Below are positions 30,704-41,889 of a stretch of DNA of 64,000 bases, in pieces; position 1 is the stretch's first letter, and each line of letters starts with the position of its first letter. The stretch covers positions 992,001 through 1,056,000 of the forward strand of contig NZ_JACVPR010000001.1 of assembly GCF_018881775.1 (NCBI RefSeq), written 5' to 3'. This DNA is from Polynucleobacter sp. MWH-Loch1C5 (GTDB taxonomy: Bacteria; Pseudomonadota; Gammaproteobacteria; Burkholderiales; Burkholderiaceae). The notes under the pieces are model-generated. The model did not search any database, was not told the DNA's origin, and saw only the letters and a program-made list of their open reading frames with translations. Made by a program: the position numbers and the translations under genes.

Positions 30704-33064
30704 ATGCCTAAATCTTTTCAACATTCCAGGGTTTGTCCGCCCTTTCCAAAGTCAAAACTAACGTACTGGTTGGTAGGGGTTTGGACTTGTTGTTTTTCGG
30801 CCAATATCTTGGCACAAAATGCTAATTCCGCCCAAGAAACCCTCAGTCTGAAGCTTGAAGATCAACTCTTAGTGCGTCCACCGGTCTTGGATGAGCAATC
30901 TCCTACCTTTACTTCATCAAAAAAGGTCGATGGTGTAGTTGACCGAGTGATGAAGTTAGAGGGTGATGCGGTGATGCGGCGCAATCGAACGGTGATCAAA
31001 GGAGATGTGATTACCTATGATCCAGATACAGACATCGCTGATATTGAAGGTAATGCCGTACTCCTAAAAGAGACCACTTACTTCAAAGGCCCGCGTGCCA
31101 AGTTACGTCTAGATGCTCAAGAGGGTTGGATGGATACCCCTATTTTTGAGCTTAGGAATATTGGGGGTAGTGGAGAGGCTCAAAGAGTTGATTTTCTGCC
31201 CGATGATCAAATTGAGTTTCAAAAACTGAAATACACCACATGCCGACCGGATAATGTGGATTGGTATATTAAAGCTTCACGGATGGATGTGGAGCAAGAC
31301 ACCAACTCAGCGGTAGGGCGTAATGGGGTCTTACATTTTTTTAATGTACCCGTCTTATATACCCCGGCATTTGCTTTACCTACTAATTCAGAACGGCGTT
31401 CTGGCTTTTTATCTCCCACTTATGGACGTTCTAACAGAAATGGTTGGGACATTCGTGTACCGTATTACATCAATATCGCACCCAATCGCGATATGACTTT
31501 ATTTCCTCGTTACCTGCAGAATCGTGGTGAGCAGATTGGTACGGAGTTTAGATATTTAGATCGTAACTACGCCGGTACTCTGACTGCTGAATACCTAAGT
31601 GACGATAAGTTATATAAAAAAGATCGTTGGGCCTTTGGTATTAAGCATGTACAGAATGTGGCTCAGGGTATTCAGGCATACAGTGATTTCAGCAAGGTAT
31701 CTGATGATTTCTATGTGGATGATGTTGGCCGAAATTTAAGTGGCGTGGTCAATCGTCAGTTCAATCAAGAGATTGGTGCGAGAACTGCTATACAAGGTTG
31801 GACAGTATTGACACGCGTTCAGAAATTCCAAACCTTACAGCCTGATCCTACTATCCCCACAGTATTGCCTTATGAGCGTGAACCACAAATCAACGCTCGC
31901 TACGGCAAGATGAGCGCACAGGGTTTTCAGTGGAATGTAGAAACGGATTTCACACGTTTTACCTTACCTAATCGACAGCTATTCATTAATCCGTCACGAG
32001 TTTTCTCAGATGGTAATCGTGCCTATGTGAATACTTCAGTAGCACGCCCTTTCTTGACGCCAGGTTACTACTTCACGCCCAAAGTTAGCCTGCGTTCTGT
32101 TAGTTACGACGTCAATCAGTTTCAACAGTATTCAACGGGTGGTAACTTTAATCGCAACATCACTTTACCGACTTTGAGCCTAGATTCAGGTATGGTCTTA
32201 GAGCGAGATGCATTTGAGCTCAAGCCTATGTTTGGTAGAAATATGTTGATGACACTAGAGCCGCGTGCTTTTTATGTCTACACACCTTATCGTCAACAAT
32301 CTGATTTGCCGATTTTCGATACTGCAGATGCTGGTTTTGGTATCGCTCAAATTTTTAGTGAAAATACTTTTGCCGGAAATGACAGAATCGCAGACAACAA
32401 TAAATTAACCGTAGGTGTTACTTCTAGATTCATTGATGCAGATAGTGGTGTTGAAAGATTTAGAACCATCTTTGCTCAGAGAACTGACTTTGATGGTCAA
32501 AGAGTGGGCTTGTATTCCGAGTCAACGACACCGGCTAGAAAAAGATCTGATTTATTAGCAGGTTTGTCAACTCGACTTGCTGGTAACTTTAACGTTGATG
32601 GTGTGGCTCAATATAACGAAGACATCGCTAAAATCGTCCAGCAGACCGTGACCTTAGGCTATCGCCCTGAGTTAAGAAAGTTGGTCAACGTGAGTTATCG
32701 TAGAACGATTGACCCCACAAGTGCTCGGGCGAGTTTGGATCAGTATGAAATCTCTGGTCAATGGCCCATTACCCGAAAGTGGTATGGCGTAGCGCGTTAC
32801 AACTATGATTTGATCTCTGATCGTGTCTTGAATCGTTTGATGGGCTTAGAATATGACGCAGATTGTTGGGTGGTGCGCGTTGTTCAAAGACGTTTCCAGA
32901 ATACGACCGTGTTAGCCACTTCAGAAATCTTTATGCAGATTGATTTCAAGGGTTTTTCTGGATTTGGAAGTAATCCGATTAATCTGATACGCTTTAATGT
33001 GCCAGGGTATGAGCCTGTGAGTGTCAACCCAGCACCGATATCACCGTTTGAAAGTTACGAATGA
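30704..33064 (+). CDS. lptD: LPS assembly outer membrane protein LptD
   Basis: OstA-like N-terminal domain, large beta-barrel, upstream of surA. Confidence 0.94.
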   Translation: MPKSFQHSRVCPPFPKSKLTYWLVGVWTCCFSANILAQNANSAQETLSLKLEDQLLVRPPVLDEQSPTFTSSKKVDGVVDRVMKLEGDAVMRRNRTVIKGDVITYDPDTDIADIEGNAVLLKETTYFKGPRAKLRLDAQEGWMDTPIFELRNIGGSGEAQRVDFLPDDQIEFQKLKYTTCRPDNVDWYIKASRMDVEQDTNSAVGRNGVLHFFNVPVLYTPAFALPTNSERRSGFLSPTYGRSNRNGWDIRVPYYINIAPNRDMTLFPRYLQNRGEQIGTEFRYLDRNYAGTLTAEYLSDDKLYKKDRWAFGIKHVQNVAQGIQAYSDFSKVSDDFYVDDVGRNLSGVVNRQFNQEIGARTAIQGWTVLTRVQKFQTLQPDPTIPTVLPYEREPQINARYGKMSAQGFQWNVETDFTRFTLPNRQLFINPSRVFSDGNRAYVNTSVARPFLTPGYYFTPKVSLRSVSYDVNQFQQYSTGGNFNRNITLPTLSLDSGMVLERDAFELKPMFGRNMLMTLEPRAFYVYTPYRQQSDLPIFDTADAGFGIAQIFSENTFAGNDRIADNNKLTVGVTSRFIDADSGVERFRTIFAQRTDFDGQRVGLYSESTTPARKRSDLLAGLSTRLAGNFNVDGVAQYNEDIAKIVQQTVTLGYRPELRKLVNVSYRRTIDPTSARASLDQYEISGQWPITRKWYGVARYNYDLISDRVLNRLMGLEYDADCWVVRVVQRRFQNTTVLATSEIFMQIDFKGFSGFGSNPINLIRFNVPGYEPVSVNPAPISPFESYE

Positions 33065-34362
33065 AAAGAATACAAGGATGGTTTTTCAGCTTACTACTAG
33101 CGAGTAGCACGTGCGTCATGGCGCAGAACACAAGCCGTGTGATCGATGAAGTCGTAGCGATTGTTGATACTAGCCTTGTAACTAAAAAAGAGTTGCAAGA
33201 TCGTTTAAATCAAGTCGAGAAGCAATTAAAAGCAAGTAACCGTGCTATTCCTGTTGAGGAATTAAGAAAGCAAGTCTTAGAGCGTCTCATTATTGAGCGT
33301 ATACAACTCAACTTAGCGCGTGAGCAAGGTCTGCGTGTAACAGATAAAGATTTAGACAGAATTATTGGCAATATCGCTGCTCAAAATAAATTAACAGTAG
33401 ATGCTTTTAAAAAGAAGATAGAAAGTGAAGGTATACGTTTTTCTAAGTATCGTGAGGATATACGTCAAGAAGTGACTATTTCTCGTTTAAGAGAGCGCGA
33501 AGTCGATGCTCGTATTCAGATGACAGAAGCTGAAATAGATAGTTTCTTATCAGAAAGAAACCGGGGTCGCGCAGCGGTGCCTGAAGAAATATATTTAGCT
33601 CAGCTATTGATTCCTGTGCCGAATGGGTCTTCTGATGCTGAAGTAGAAGGTATCAAAACCAAAGTACAAGAACTTCTACAACAAGCTTCTAATGAAAAAG
33701 ACTTTGTTGCTTTTGCTAAAAAAGTGGCTCAAGCGGGTGGTTATCGTTATGAAGACTTGGGTTATCGCTCTTTAGATCGTTTACCGCAAATTTTTATTGA
33801 TGCGGTTGCCGGCGTACCAGCGAACAAGCTGGTTGGGCAGGCTGTACGTAGTGGTGCGGGCTTTCATATTTTGAAGGTGGTTGATCGAAAAGGTGGCGTT
33901 GCTGTTGAGAACATTGTCGTTAATCAAACCCTCGCAAGACATATTTTGATTAAGCATAAAGATAATTTGACGGATCTCGAGGCACAAAGACGTTTAAATG
34001 GTTTCAAAGATCAAATTCGCGTTAAGACGGCTGATTTTGCACAAATTGCCCAAAAATATTCAGAAGATGGTTCTGCAGCCAATGGTGGTAATTTGGGCTG
34101 GATGTCTCCTGGTGAGCTAGTGCCAGCCTTTGAGCAGGCTATGAATCAATTGGCTATCGGGGAAGTCAGTGAACCCGTTCGTTCAGAATTCGGCTGGCAC
34201 CTGATTCAGGTGATCGATCGTCGCCAGGCTCAGCTATCAGCTGATCGTCAAAGAGATTTTGCAAGGGCTGCGCTTCGCGAAAGAAAACTAGATCAAGCCT
34301 ATGAGGACTGGATTCGACAAATTCGCGATGCTGCGACTGTAGATATTCGACAAGCCAACTAG
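33061..34362 (+). CDS. surA: Periplasmic peptidyl-prolyl isomerase SurA
   Basis: Signal peptide; parvulin domains (ARHILIKHKD...GGNLGWMSPGELVPAFEQAM). Confidence 0.95.
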   Translation: MKRIQGWFFSLLLASSTCVMAQNTSRVIDEVVAIVDTSLVTKKELQDRLNQVEKQLKASNRAIPVEELRKQVLERLIIERIQLNLAREQGLRVTDKDLDRIIGNIAAQNKLTVDAFKKKIESEGIRFSKYREDIRQEVTISRLREREVDARIQMTEAEIDSFLSERNRGRAAVPEEIYLAQLLIPVPNGSSDAEVEGIKTKVQELLQQASNEKDFVAFAKKVAQAGGYRYEDLGYRSLDRLPQIFIDAVAGVPANKLVGQAVRSGAGFHILKVVDRKGGVAVENIVVNQTLARHILIKHKDNLTDLEAQRRLNGFKDQIRVKTADFAQIAQKYSEDGSAANGGNLGWMSPGELVPAFEQAMNQLAIGEVSEPVRSEFGWHLIQVIDRRQAQLSADRQRDFARAALRERKLDQAYEDWIRQIRDAATVDIRQAN

Positions 34363-34363
34363 T

Positions 34364-35329
34364 ATGTTAAATCTTGCCATTACGACCGGAGAACCCGCTG
34401 GTATTGGCCCTGAGATTAGCTTGCGGGCTGCAAAAAAAATCATAGAGCTGCATACAGATGTCAGCCTATCCTTGATTGGTGATGCGCATTTATTATCAGG
34501 CTTTTCTTTACCTCGTTTATCAATTGACCCGGTCCCATTGCGTGCACCTGTCACTCCTGGTGTGCTTGATGCAGCCAATTCAGCCTATGTGATTGATACC
34601 CTCAATAGGGCTACCGATCTTTGTTTACGAGGTCACTATGATGCAATGGTCACAGCCCCGGTGCATAAAAGCATCATTGCTGAGGCGGGTTATAGTTTCA
34701 TGGGCCACACTGAGTATTTGGCAGAGCGCTGCCAGGTGAAGAAGGTGGTGATGATGCTCTGTGGGCATCCTCAAGTGGGACAAGATGTTTTTCCGAAAAT
34801 GCTCAGGGTTGCATTAGCGACCACTCATATTCCCTTGGCTCAAGTCGCTGCTACGCTCAAGGTAGAGGATCTAAAAGCCATTATCCAAATTGCTCATGAT
34901 GATTTACGGAGTAAATTTGGCATTGCTCAGCCCAAAATTGCTCTGACTGGCCTCAATCCTCATGCGGGTGAGTCTGGGAAGATGGGTAGAGAAGAAATTG
35001 AAATTATTAAGCCTGCCTTGGATTGGGCCAGTCAGCAGGGAATAGACGCTCATGGTCCGTATCCGGGAGATACTATTTTTACTCCAGAGCATTTAAGGGG
35101 GTATGACCTGATCGTCGCTATGCAGCATGACCAGGGCCTGGCCCCCTTCAAGATGCTTACCTTTGGTCAAGGCGTTAATGTTACCTTGGGCCTGCCTATT
35201 ATTCGTACATCTGTAGACCATGGGACTGCCTTAGGTATTGCGGGTAAGAATCAGGCTGATGAAGGCAGTATGCTCGCAGCTCTTGAGTTGGCCTATCAAC
35301 TTGCTAAGAAACATGCGACATCAAGTTAA
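34364..35329 (+). CDS. pdxA: 4-hydroxythreonine-4-phosphate dehydrogenase
   Basis: ITTGEPAGIGPEI; TALTGLNPHAGESGKMGREE-like segment; HGTALGIAGK. Confidence 0.95.
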   Translation: MLNLAITTGEPAGIGPEISLRAAKKIIELHTDVSLSLIGDAHLLSGFSLPRLSIDPVPLRAPVTPGVLDAANSAYVIDTLNRATDLCLRGHYDAMVTAPVHKSIIAEAGYSFMGHTEYLAERCQVKKVVMMLCGHPQVGQDVFPKMLRVALATTHIPLAQVAATLKVEDLKAIIQIAHDDLRSKFGIAQPKIALTGLNPHAGESGKMGREEIEIIKPALDWASQQGIDAHGPYPGDTIFTPEHLRGYDLIVAMQHDQGLAPFKMLTFGQGVNVTLGLPIIRTSVDHGTALGIAGKNQADEGSMLAALELAYQLAKKHATSS

Positions 35330-36110
35330 GAAACGTTTTGGCCAACATTTCTTAGTAGATCAAGGTGTCATTACCCAGATAGTCAATTCAATTGCTTGTC
35401 AAAATAGCGATCATGTCATTGAAATAGGTCCTGGTATGGGCGCCATGACTCAATTGCTACTAGATCGATTGGATCATTTGAGTATTGTTGAGATTGATCG
35501 TGACTTAATCGATTATTGGGAAAAACAGGGTTTATCAAAGCTCACTATTTATGGGCGCGATGTTCTTAAGTTTGATTTTTCAGAATGGTTTAAAACAACT
35601 GCAGGACCTGGCCAACATTTTATTGTCGGTAACTTGCCCTATAACATCTCATCACCCATTTTGTTTCATCTCGTGCAGTATGCAAATCAAGTAACTGGTC
35701 AAATTTTTATGCTGCAAAAAGAGGTCATTGATCGTATGCTGTCTCAAGCTGGCGATAGCGAATTTGGCCGTTTATCGGTGATGTTACAAGCTAGATATGA
35801 CATGTCTTTGGTCTTAGATGTTCCGCCTGAGTGCTTTGACCCGCCGCCAAAAGTAGATTCAGCAGTTGTGCGTATGGTCCCTAAGAAAGATTTTTCTTTA
35901 TCTTCAGAAGAGTACTTGGCTCTTGAAAAAATAGTGACGCAGGCATTTTCTCAAAGAAGGAAAGTATTACGTAATAATCTGAGCTCCTTCAAAAACCTTC
36001 TTGGTATGACCGAGCAGGAGCTAGGACAAAGAGCCCAAGAGATTACTGTAGAAAGATATATAGAGTGGGCTAAAGCTTGGGCTATTTCTCATAAGAATGC
36101 GGATCAATAA
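35313..36110 (+). CDS. rsmA: 16S rRNA dimethyladenosine transferase
   Basis: KKRFGQHFLVDQGV; EIGPGMGAMTQ; GNLPYNISSPI; start inside longer ORF. Confidence 0.96.
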   Translation: MRHQVKKRFGQHFLVDQGVITQIVNSIACQNSDHVIEIGPGMGAMTQLLLDRLDHLSIVEIDRDLIDYWEKQGLSKLTIYGRDVLKFDFSEWFKTTAGPGQHFIVGNLPYNISSPILFHLVQYANQVTGQIFMLQKEVIDRMLSQAGDSEFGRLSVMLQARYDMSLVLDVPPECFDPPPKVDSAVVRMVPKKDFSLSSEEYLALEKIVTQAFSQRRKVLRNNLSSFKNLLGMTEQELGQRAQEITVERYIEWAKAWAISHKNADQ

Positions 36111-36819
36111 TACGCATTTCTGATTCAATCCAAGCTTGAGTTTCTTGATGTAGAGTATCGGCACTCTTATTTGCAGAGCTAATGGCGGGGCCAATCGATA
36201 CAGTGATTTTTCCTGGGTATTTTAAGAAACTATTCCTTGGCCAAAAGTGCCCTGCATTGTGTGCCACTGGCAGAACCCAAGCTTGCGTAGCGCTGGCCAG
36301 GCGAGCGCCACCTTTGCGGTAAGCAGGGGCGCTTCCCACAGCGGTTCGTGTACCCTCAGGAAAAATAATGATCCAGTTACCTGCTGCTAAATGTTCTTTA
36401 CCTTGAGCAGCCACAGAAATCGAGGCAGATGAACGATCAGAGCGATTAATATGAATCATCCTAAGTAGCCCTAAGGTCCAGCCAAAAAATGGTATCCAAA
36501 GTAATTCTCTTTTAAATACGAAGCAAAGTTGGCGGGGGAAAATAGTCATAAAAGAAATGGTTTCCCATGCCGATTGATGTTTCGCCAGGATGATCACTTT
36601 CTCGTCTTGTACAGCTTTCAAATGCTCTAGGCCTTTGAGCTCATAAGAGATGCCGCATAGCCATTGGCAAACCTTAACAACGGTATGATTCCAGCCCAAA
36701 GCGAGTTGATAGCGACGGCGATGATTCAAAAGGGGGAAACTGATCATGCAGATCACTGCATAGATGGGTGTGTAGATCAGTAAAAAAACAAAAAATAGTA
36801 GCGATCTAATGGCGATCAT
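36082..36819 (-). CDS. plsC: 1-acyl-sn-glycerol-3-phosphate acyltransferase
   Basis: LAKHQSAWET (HX4D-variant) and IIFPEGTRT motifs. Confidence 0.9.
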   Translation of the reverse strand: MIAIRSLLFFVFLLIYTPIYAVICMISFPLLNHRRRYQLALGWNHTVVKVCQWLCGISYELKGLEHLKAVQDEKVIILAKHQSAWETISFMTIFPRQLCFVFKRELLWIPFFGWTLGLLRMIHINRSDRSSASISVAAQGKEHLAAGNWIIIFPEGTRTAVGSAPAYRKGGARLASATQAWVLPVAHNAGHFWPRNSFLKYPGKITVSIGPAISSANKSADTLHQETQAWIESEMRIIDPHSYEK

Positions 36820-37376
36820 AGATGGGAAGAAATATAGTGATTAGCAAAAGCCATCAAATTAGTATGAATCGCTGTATAAGGGGGTAGTTGACCGCTAGCG
36901 CGTGCTTTTTCGCCTTTTCCAGTTAAAACGAGATGAGGATCAGCGCCTAAGTTCACGCCAGCGATGAGGTCGCGAACGCTATCACCAACGATTGGCACAC
37001 CTTTGAGTGAAATGCCGTAGCGCTCTGCAATTTGCTTCATCATGCCTGACTTTGGTTTGCGGCAGTCGCATTGATCCGCATCGGTATGTGGACAGAAAAA
37101 GATGGCATCCACTGAGCCGCCTAGTTTATGTAGTTTGCGGTTCATCTTCTCATGTATGGCGTTTAGGGTATCCATGTCATAGAGGCCGCGACCGACGCCA
37201 GATTGGTTTGTTGCAATCACAATGTGGTAGCCAGCCTGATTGAGCTTAGAAATAGCTTCTAGACTTTCAGGGATAGGCAGCCATTCATCAGGTGATTTGA
37301 TGTAGGCATCGCTGTCTTCATTAATCACGCCATCGCGATCTAGAATAATGAGACGAGAGCTTAATTTTTGACCCAT
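36816..37376 (-). CDS. gmhB: D-glycero-beta-D-manno-heptose 1,7-bisphosphate 7-phosphatase
   Basis: LDRDGVINEDSDAYIKSPDEW; Zn-binding CPHTDADQCDCRKPKSGM. Confidence 0.93.
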   Translation of the reverse strand: MGQKLSSRLIILDRDGVINEDSDAYIKSPDEWLPIPESLEAISKLNQAGYHIVIATNQSGVGRGLYDMDTLNAIHEKMNRKLHKLGGSVDAIFFCPHTDADQCDCRKPKSGMMKQIAERYGISLKGVPIVGDSVRDLIAGVNLGADPHLVLTGKGEKARASGQLPPYTAIHTNLMAFANHYISSHL

Positions 37377-37377
37377 A

Positions 37378-39510
37378 TTAATTAGCTAGCTTACTGATGT
37401 CTGCCACTTGATTCATGAGGGTATGCAGTTGATGAAGTAGCGCAATACGATTATTTTTGAGTTTTTCATCAGGGCACATCACCATTACATCAGCAAAAAA
37501 TTGATCGGTAGCCGCACGAATGCTTGCAAAAGCCTTCAAAGCTTGTGCATATTCGCCTTTTTGTAAGGCGGCTCGTGCTTGAGGCTCAATCGTTTCCAAA
37601 GCTTGATAAAGACTCTTTTCAGCAGCTTCTCGAAATAGAGTTGGATTCACAGAACTGGGTGTTTGACCATCTACTTTTTTAAGAATATTGCCAATACGTT
37701 TATTGGCTGCTGCCAATGCTTCAGCTTCTGGCAGTTGAGCGAATGCTCTGACTGCTGCTAAACGCTGCAATAAGTCGGCCAAGATATTAGGATTTAAGCT
37801 AACGACCGCATCAATTTCTTGACTGGTATAGTTTTTCCCGTCAGAGGCTTGATCTTTGAGATAGGCCTTGAGACGGTCCAATATAAATTGATAGATCTCA
37901 TGCAGTTGAGCATTGTCTTGAACTTCAGCTTGCTTGAATGTTGCTTTAGCTATTTCAAGTAAGTTTTGTACTTTGAGTGGTAGTTGTTTTTCAATCAAGA
38001 TACGGCAGATGCCTAAAGCATGTCTGCGCAGGGCAAAGGGATCTTTCTCACCGGTGGGTGCTAGGCCGATACCCCAAATGCCGACAATGGTTTCAATCTT
38101 GTCGGCAAGGGCTAATACGGTACCGACTTGAGATTGGGGTAATTGATCGCCAGCAAAGCGAGGGAAGTAATGTTCCATACAAGCTTGTGCCACTTCAGCA
38201 CTTTCGCCATCATGGTGTGCGTAGTAGCGTCCCATGATGCCTTGAAGCTCCGGAAATTCACCAACCATATCGGTTAATAAGTCACATTTTGCGATTTCAG
38301 CGGCTCGCTGAGTATCTTGTGTAATCTGACTTTGATTGGCAAACAGTTCGTTTGCAATCCAAAGTGCAATCGTTTGCACACGTTCGCTACGCTCGAGTTG
38401 AGTGCCGAGTTTATTGTGATATACGACCTTAGATAGATCTTTGATGCGATCTTTCAGAGCTTTCTTTTTATCTTGCTCAAAGAAGAATTTCGCATCGGCT
38501 AAGCGTGGCCGCACGACCCTTTCGTTACCAGAAATAATGGCATCTGGTGTCTTGGTCTCAATATTCGAGACAATCAAAAATTGATTAACGAGCTTGCCTG
38601 TTTGATCCGTTAATGCAAAGTACTTTTGATTGGTTTGCATGGTTAGGATCAGGCATTCTTGCGGCACGTCTAAAAATTCTTTCTCGAATGAGCAGGCATA
38701 GACAACAGGCCACTCTACTAATGAACAAACTTCTTCGAGCAGACTTTGTGGCATAAGAACTTGGTGTCCTTGAGCTTTTTCATTGAGTGCGAGCTTCATT
38801 TGATTTAAGCGCTTATCAAAATCAGCAATCACTTTGCCTGAACTTTCGAGAGTTGTTTCGTACTCAGAGGCGTGCTTAATGGTCAATGAACCGTCGCTTA
38901 AAAAACGATGACCAAGGGTCGTATTACTACTCTTTAAGCCCAAAGCGTGAACGGGTAAGACTTCTGAGCCATGCATGACTATTAAATGGTGCGCAGGCCT
39001 AACGAATTGCACATCGACTGCTTGTGCAGTACCCGCATCAATCTGGTAGCGCATGACTTTGGGAATCGGTAATTTACTCAAACAAGTATTAATGGCTTGT
39101 TGAGCGGCATCGGTCAGGCTTAATCCAGCTTGGTCAAGTTGGATATAGAAAGTTTCATTCTTACCTTCGCCATCACGCTCTAGCTGAGCAAGATTTACTT
39201 GTTCAATACCCAAAGAACTAAGTTTTTTAATTAATGGTGCACTCGCTTGACCATTAGCATCGAGACCGATACTAACAGGCAAGAGTTTTTCTCGACGTCG
39301 TTGTTGAGGTGCTTGACTTAAAACATCAGTGATCAATACAGCAAGACGGCGAGGTGTGGCAAATTTTGTACAAGTGGAACTATTGCTTAAAACGCCATCT
39401 TTTTTGAGTGATTGAAAAATACTTTCAGCAAAGCTATCACCCAGTTTAGATAGAGCCTTAGGTGGTAGCTCCTCAGTCAGGAGTTCAATCAGTAAAGGTT
39501 GTAAAGACAT
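37378..39510 (-). CDS. glyS: Glycyl-tRNA synthetase beta subunit
   Basis: LLIELLTEELPPKALSKLG; DQTGKLVNQFLIVSNIE; ~710 aa. Confidence 0.95.
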   Translation of the reverse strand: MSLQPLLIELLTEELPPKALSKLGDSFAESIFQSLKKDGVLSNSSTCTKFATPRRLAVLITDVLSQAPQQRRREKLLPVSIGLDANGQASAPLIKKLSSLGIEQVNLAQLERDGEGKNETFYIQLDQAGLSLTDAAQQAINTCLSKLPIPKVMRYQIDAGTAQAVDVQFVRPAHHLIVMHGSEVLPVHALGLKSSNTTLGHRFLSDGSLTIKHASEYETTLESSGKVIADFDKRLNQMKLALNEKAQGHQVLMPQSLLEEVCSLVEWPVVYACSFEKEFLDVPQECLILTMQTNQKYFALTDQTGKLVNQFLIVSNIETKTPDAIISGNERVVRPRLADAKFFFEQDKKKALKDRIKDLSKVVYHNKLGTQLERSERVQTIALWIANELFANQSQITQDTQRAAEIAKCDLLTDMVGEFPELQGIMGRYYAHHDGESAEVAQACMEHYFPRFAGDQLPQSQVGTVLALADKIETIVGIWGIGLAPTGEKDPFALRRHALGICRILIEKQLPLKVQNLLEIAKATFKQAEVQDNAQLHEIYQFILDRLKAYLKDQASDGKNYTSQEIDAVVSLNPNILADLLQRLAAVRAFAQLPEAEALAAANKRIGNILKKVDGQTPSSVNPTLFREAAEKSLYQALETIEPQARAALQKGEYAQALKAFASIRAATDQFFADVMVMCPDEKLKNNRIALLHQLHTLMNQVADISKLAN

Positions 39511-39511
39511 A

Positions 39512-40399
39512 TTAATTTGCCCCCTGTGCACACATAGGGAAGCCTAATCTTTCTCTTGAGTCATAGTAAGCTTGAGCGACTGTCTTGGATAAATTTCTGA
39601 TTCGTCCAATATAAGCTGCTCTTTCTGTCACAGATATCGCACCTCTCGCATCTAAGAGATTAAATGTATGCGCGGCTTTTAAAACCATTTCATAGGCAGG
39701 TAAGGCTAACGGGATTTCCATCAAACGCTTTGCTTCTCTCTCGTAGTTACCGAATTGCTCGAATAACCATTCACTATTGGAGTACTCAAAGTTATAGGTC
39801 GACTGCTCCACTTCATTTTGATGATAGACATCGCGATACTTAACGCCATCTGTCCATACGAGATCGTATACGTTTTCTACTTTCTGCAGATACATAGCTA
39901 AACGTTCTAGACCGTATGTGATCTCGCCTAAGATGGGTTTGCAATCGAGGCCGCCGACTTGCTGAAAATACGTAAATTGAGTAATTTCCATGCCGTTGAG
40001 CCAAACTTCCCAACCCAGGCCCCAAGCGCCCAGTGTGGGGTTTTCCCAATCATCTTCAACAAAGCGCACATCGTTTTGTTTCAAATCAAGACCCAGAGCG
40101 GCGAGACTACCAAGATAGAGCTCTAGGATATTTTCAGGTGCTGGTTTGAGAACTACCTGATATTGATAATAGTGTTGCAAACGATTTGGATTTTCACCAT
40201 AGCGACCATCTTTGGGTCGTCTAGAAGGTTGAACATAAGCAGCTTTCCACGGTTCTGGCCCAATGGCACGCAGAAAAGTAGCTGTATGTGATGTCCCTGC
40301 GCCAACCTCAAGGTCGACGGGTTGCAATAGGGCACAACCTTGTTGGTCCCAATACTCTTGTAACTTTAGGATAAGTTGCTGAAAGGTAAGCATATTCAC
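39512..40399 (-). CDS. glyQ: Glycyl-tRNA synthetase alpha subunit
   Basis: [42 protein letters not shown]. Confidence 0.97.
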   Translation of the reverse strand: MNMLTFQQLILKLQEYWDQQGCALLQPVDLEVGAGTSHTATFLRAIGPEPWKAAYVQPSRRPKDGRYGENPNRLQHYYQYQVVLKPAPENILELYLGSLAALGLDLKQNDVRFVEDDWENPTLGAWGLGWEVWLNGMEITQFTYFQQVGGLDCKPILGEITYGLERLAMYLQKVENVYDLVWTDGVKYRDVYHQNEVEQSTYNFEYSNSEWLFEQFGNYEREAKRLMEIPLALPAYEMVLKAAHTFNLLDARGAISVTERAAYIGRIRNLSKTVAQAYYDSRERLGFPMCAQGAN

Positions 40400-40437
40400 T
40401 CAATTAGTCAGACCCTCAATTTTACCTGTCTTGGGCT

Positions 40438-41889
40438 TCAAACTAGCTTTTTTGAGCGTATCCAGCAAAAAAATAGAGTGAGTATTGAAATTCCGAGGAT
40501 GGGAAGGTTCCCGAGGTGGACATAGGGGGTTTTGCCACTAAATGGCTGGACAGTGCCGGTGAGGGCCTCTTGTTCAAATTCTGCGAGCGTGGATGTCACT
40601 TGACCACGTTCATTAATGATCCCGGTAAGACCCGTATTGGTAGCACGTATAGTGGGGATTCCAGTCTCTAAGGAGCGTAAGCGTGCCAAGCGTAATTGTT
40701 GTTCTGCAGCTTGACTCTCACCAAACCAGGCAAGGTTGGTGATATTGACCCAAATGTGATGCCCTTGAAGGTCATACTTTTGGCGCTTCGCGATTTCAGA
40801 GCCAAAAACATCTTCATAACAGATCATCACACCCAGCCGAATGGGCTTTTCAGTATGCAAAACCATGGGGTTCTGTATGAGGTCACCGCGTTTAAATTGT
40901 CCTAGAGGTACTCCAAAAGCATTAACAAACCACTGAAAGCCGGTAGGTACAAATTCACCAAAGGGAACTAAATGGTGTTTGTCGTAGCGGTAGGTTTGCT
41001 TGTGATCAAAGCCAAGCGCTGAATTAGAAAGTTCTTGATTGTCGTGGCTACCTAGGATGCCACTGAGGAAAAATTGGTTTTTATCACCCAGTGACTTTTG
41101 CAAAGATTCAACATTGAGTACTCGATCGGTGATGGGTAAAGCTGTTTCAGGGGCTACGACTAATTGAGCTGAACTTGTACTTAATTTTTTTAAATAAAAA
41201 TCCTGTTGTGCAATTGCTTGCTCTTGGCTCATAAATAGGGGCTGCGGAAAATTACCCTGTAGTAACTCTACTGAAATTCCTGAACCATAAGGCGTAGTAA
41301 ATGGAATTAAGGCTAAACCGTTGCTGAGTGAAACGATAAAAAGTACGGTGATAGATTTTTTTATTAGGCTGGTTTTTGCCAGAGCAATAAAAGCTGCGGT
41401 AAAACTGGCTATCCAAGTGCATGCAAGACCTCCTAGGATTGGAGCCCAACCAAAAAATGCACCGTCGATTTGAGATTCAGCAATGCCAGCCCATGGAAAA
41501 CCTGTAAATACTATCCCTCTAAGCCATTCAGCTAGGCAAATACTGCTGGCTAGCGCTGCCGGTAAAAAAGAAAAATGAATCAGTTTGCGCGCTGTTGCGA
41601 CGCTGAGCGCAAACCAAATTGATAAATATGAAGATAGGGCAACTACTGCAAATATCGAGAGTAATACATGCATTCGACCAACATCATGAAGGCTGATGTA
41701 TATCCACCAGAGCGCATTCACAAAATAACCTAGTTGATAGAGCCAAGCGTGAAGTAGGGGTTGATTGGATTTTTTATAGAAATGAAAAAAAGCAGTGAGT
41801 GCAAGTAAAAACCACCAGCCACCGTAAGGTAGCTCAGTCATCCAGGCTGTCAGTGAACCTAGTAAGAGAAAGAGTGCAGTTTTAATCAA
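40438..41889 (-). CDS. lnt: Apolipoprotein N-acyltransferase (start uncertain; TTG at 41889 plausible, maximal ORF to 41958)
   Basis: Multi-TM N-terminus plus nitrilase-like domain (VVAPETALP, GVMICYEDVFG). Confidence 0.9.
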   Translation of the reverse strand: MIKTALFLLLGSLTAWMTELPYGGWWFLLALTAFFHFYKKSNQPLLHAWLYQLGYFVNALWWIYISLHDVGRMHVLLSIFAVVALSSYLSIWFALSVATARKLIHFSFLPAALASSICLAEWLRGIVFTGFPWAGIAESQIDGAFFGWAPILGGLACTWIASFTAAFIALAKTSLIKKSITVLFIVSLSNGLALIPFTTPYGSGISVELLQGNFPQPLFMSQEQAIAQQDFYLKKLSTSSAQLVVAPETALPITDRVLNVESLQKSLGDKNQFFLSGILGSHDNQELSNSALGFDHKQTYRYDKHHLVPFGEFVPTGFQWFVNAFGVPLGQFKRGDLIQNPMVLHTEKPIRLGVMICYEDVFGSEIAKRQKYDLQGHHIWVNITNLAWFGESQAAEQQLRLARLRSLETGIPTIRATNTGLTGIINERGQVTSTLAEFEQEALTGTVQPFSGKTPYVHLGNLPILGISILTLFFCWIRSKKLV

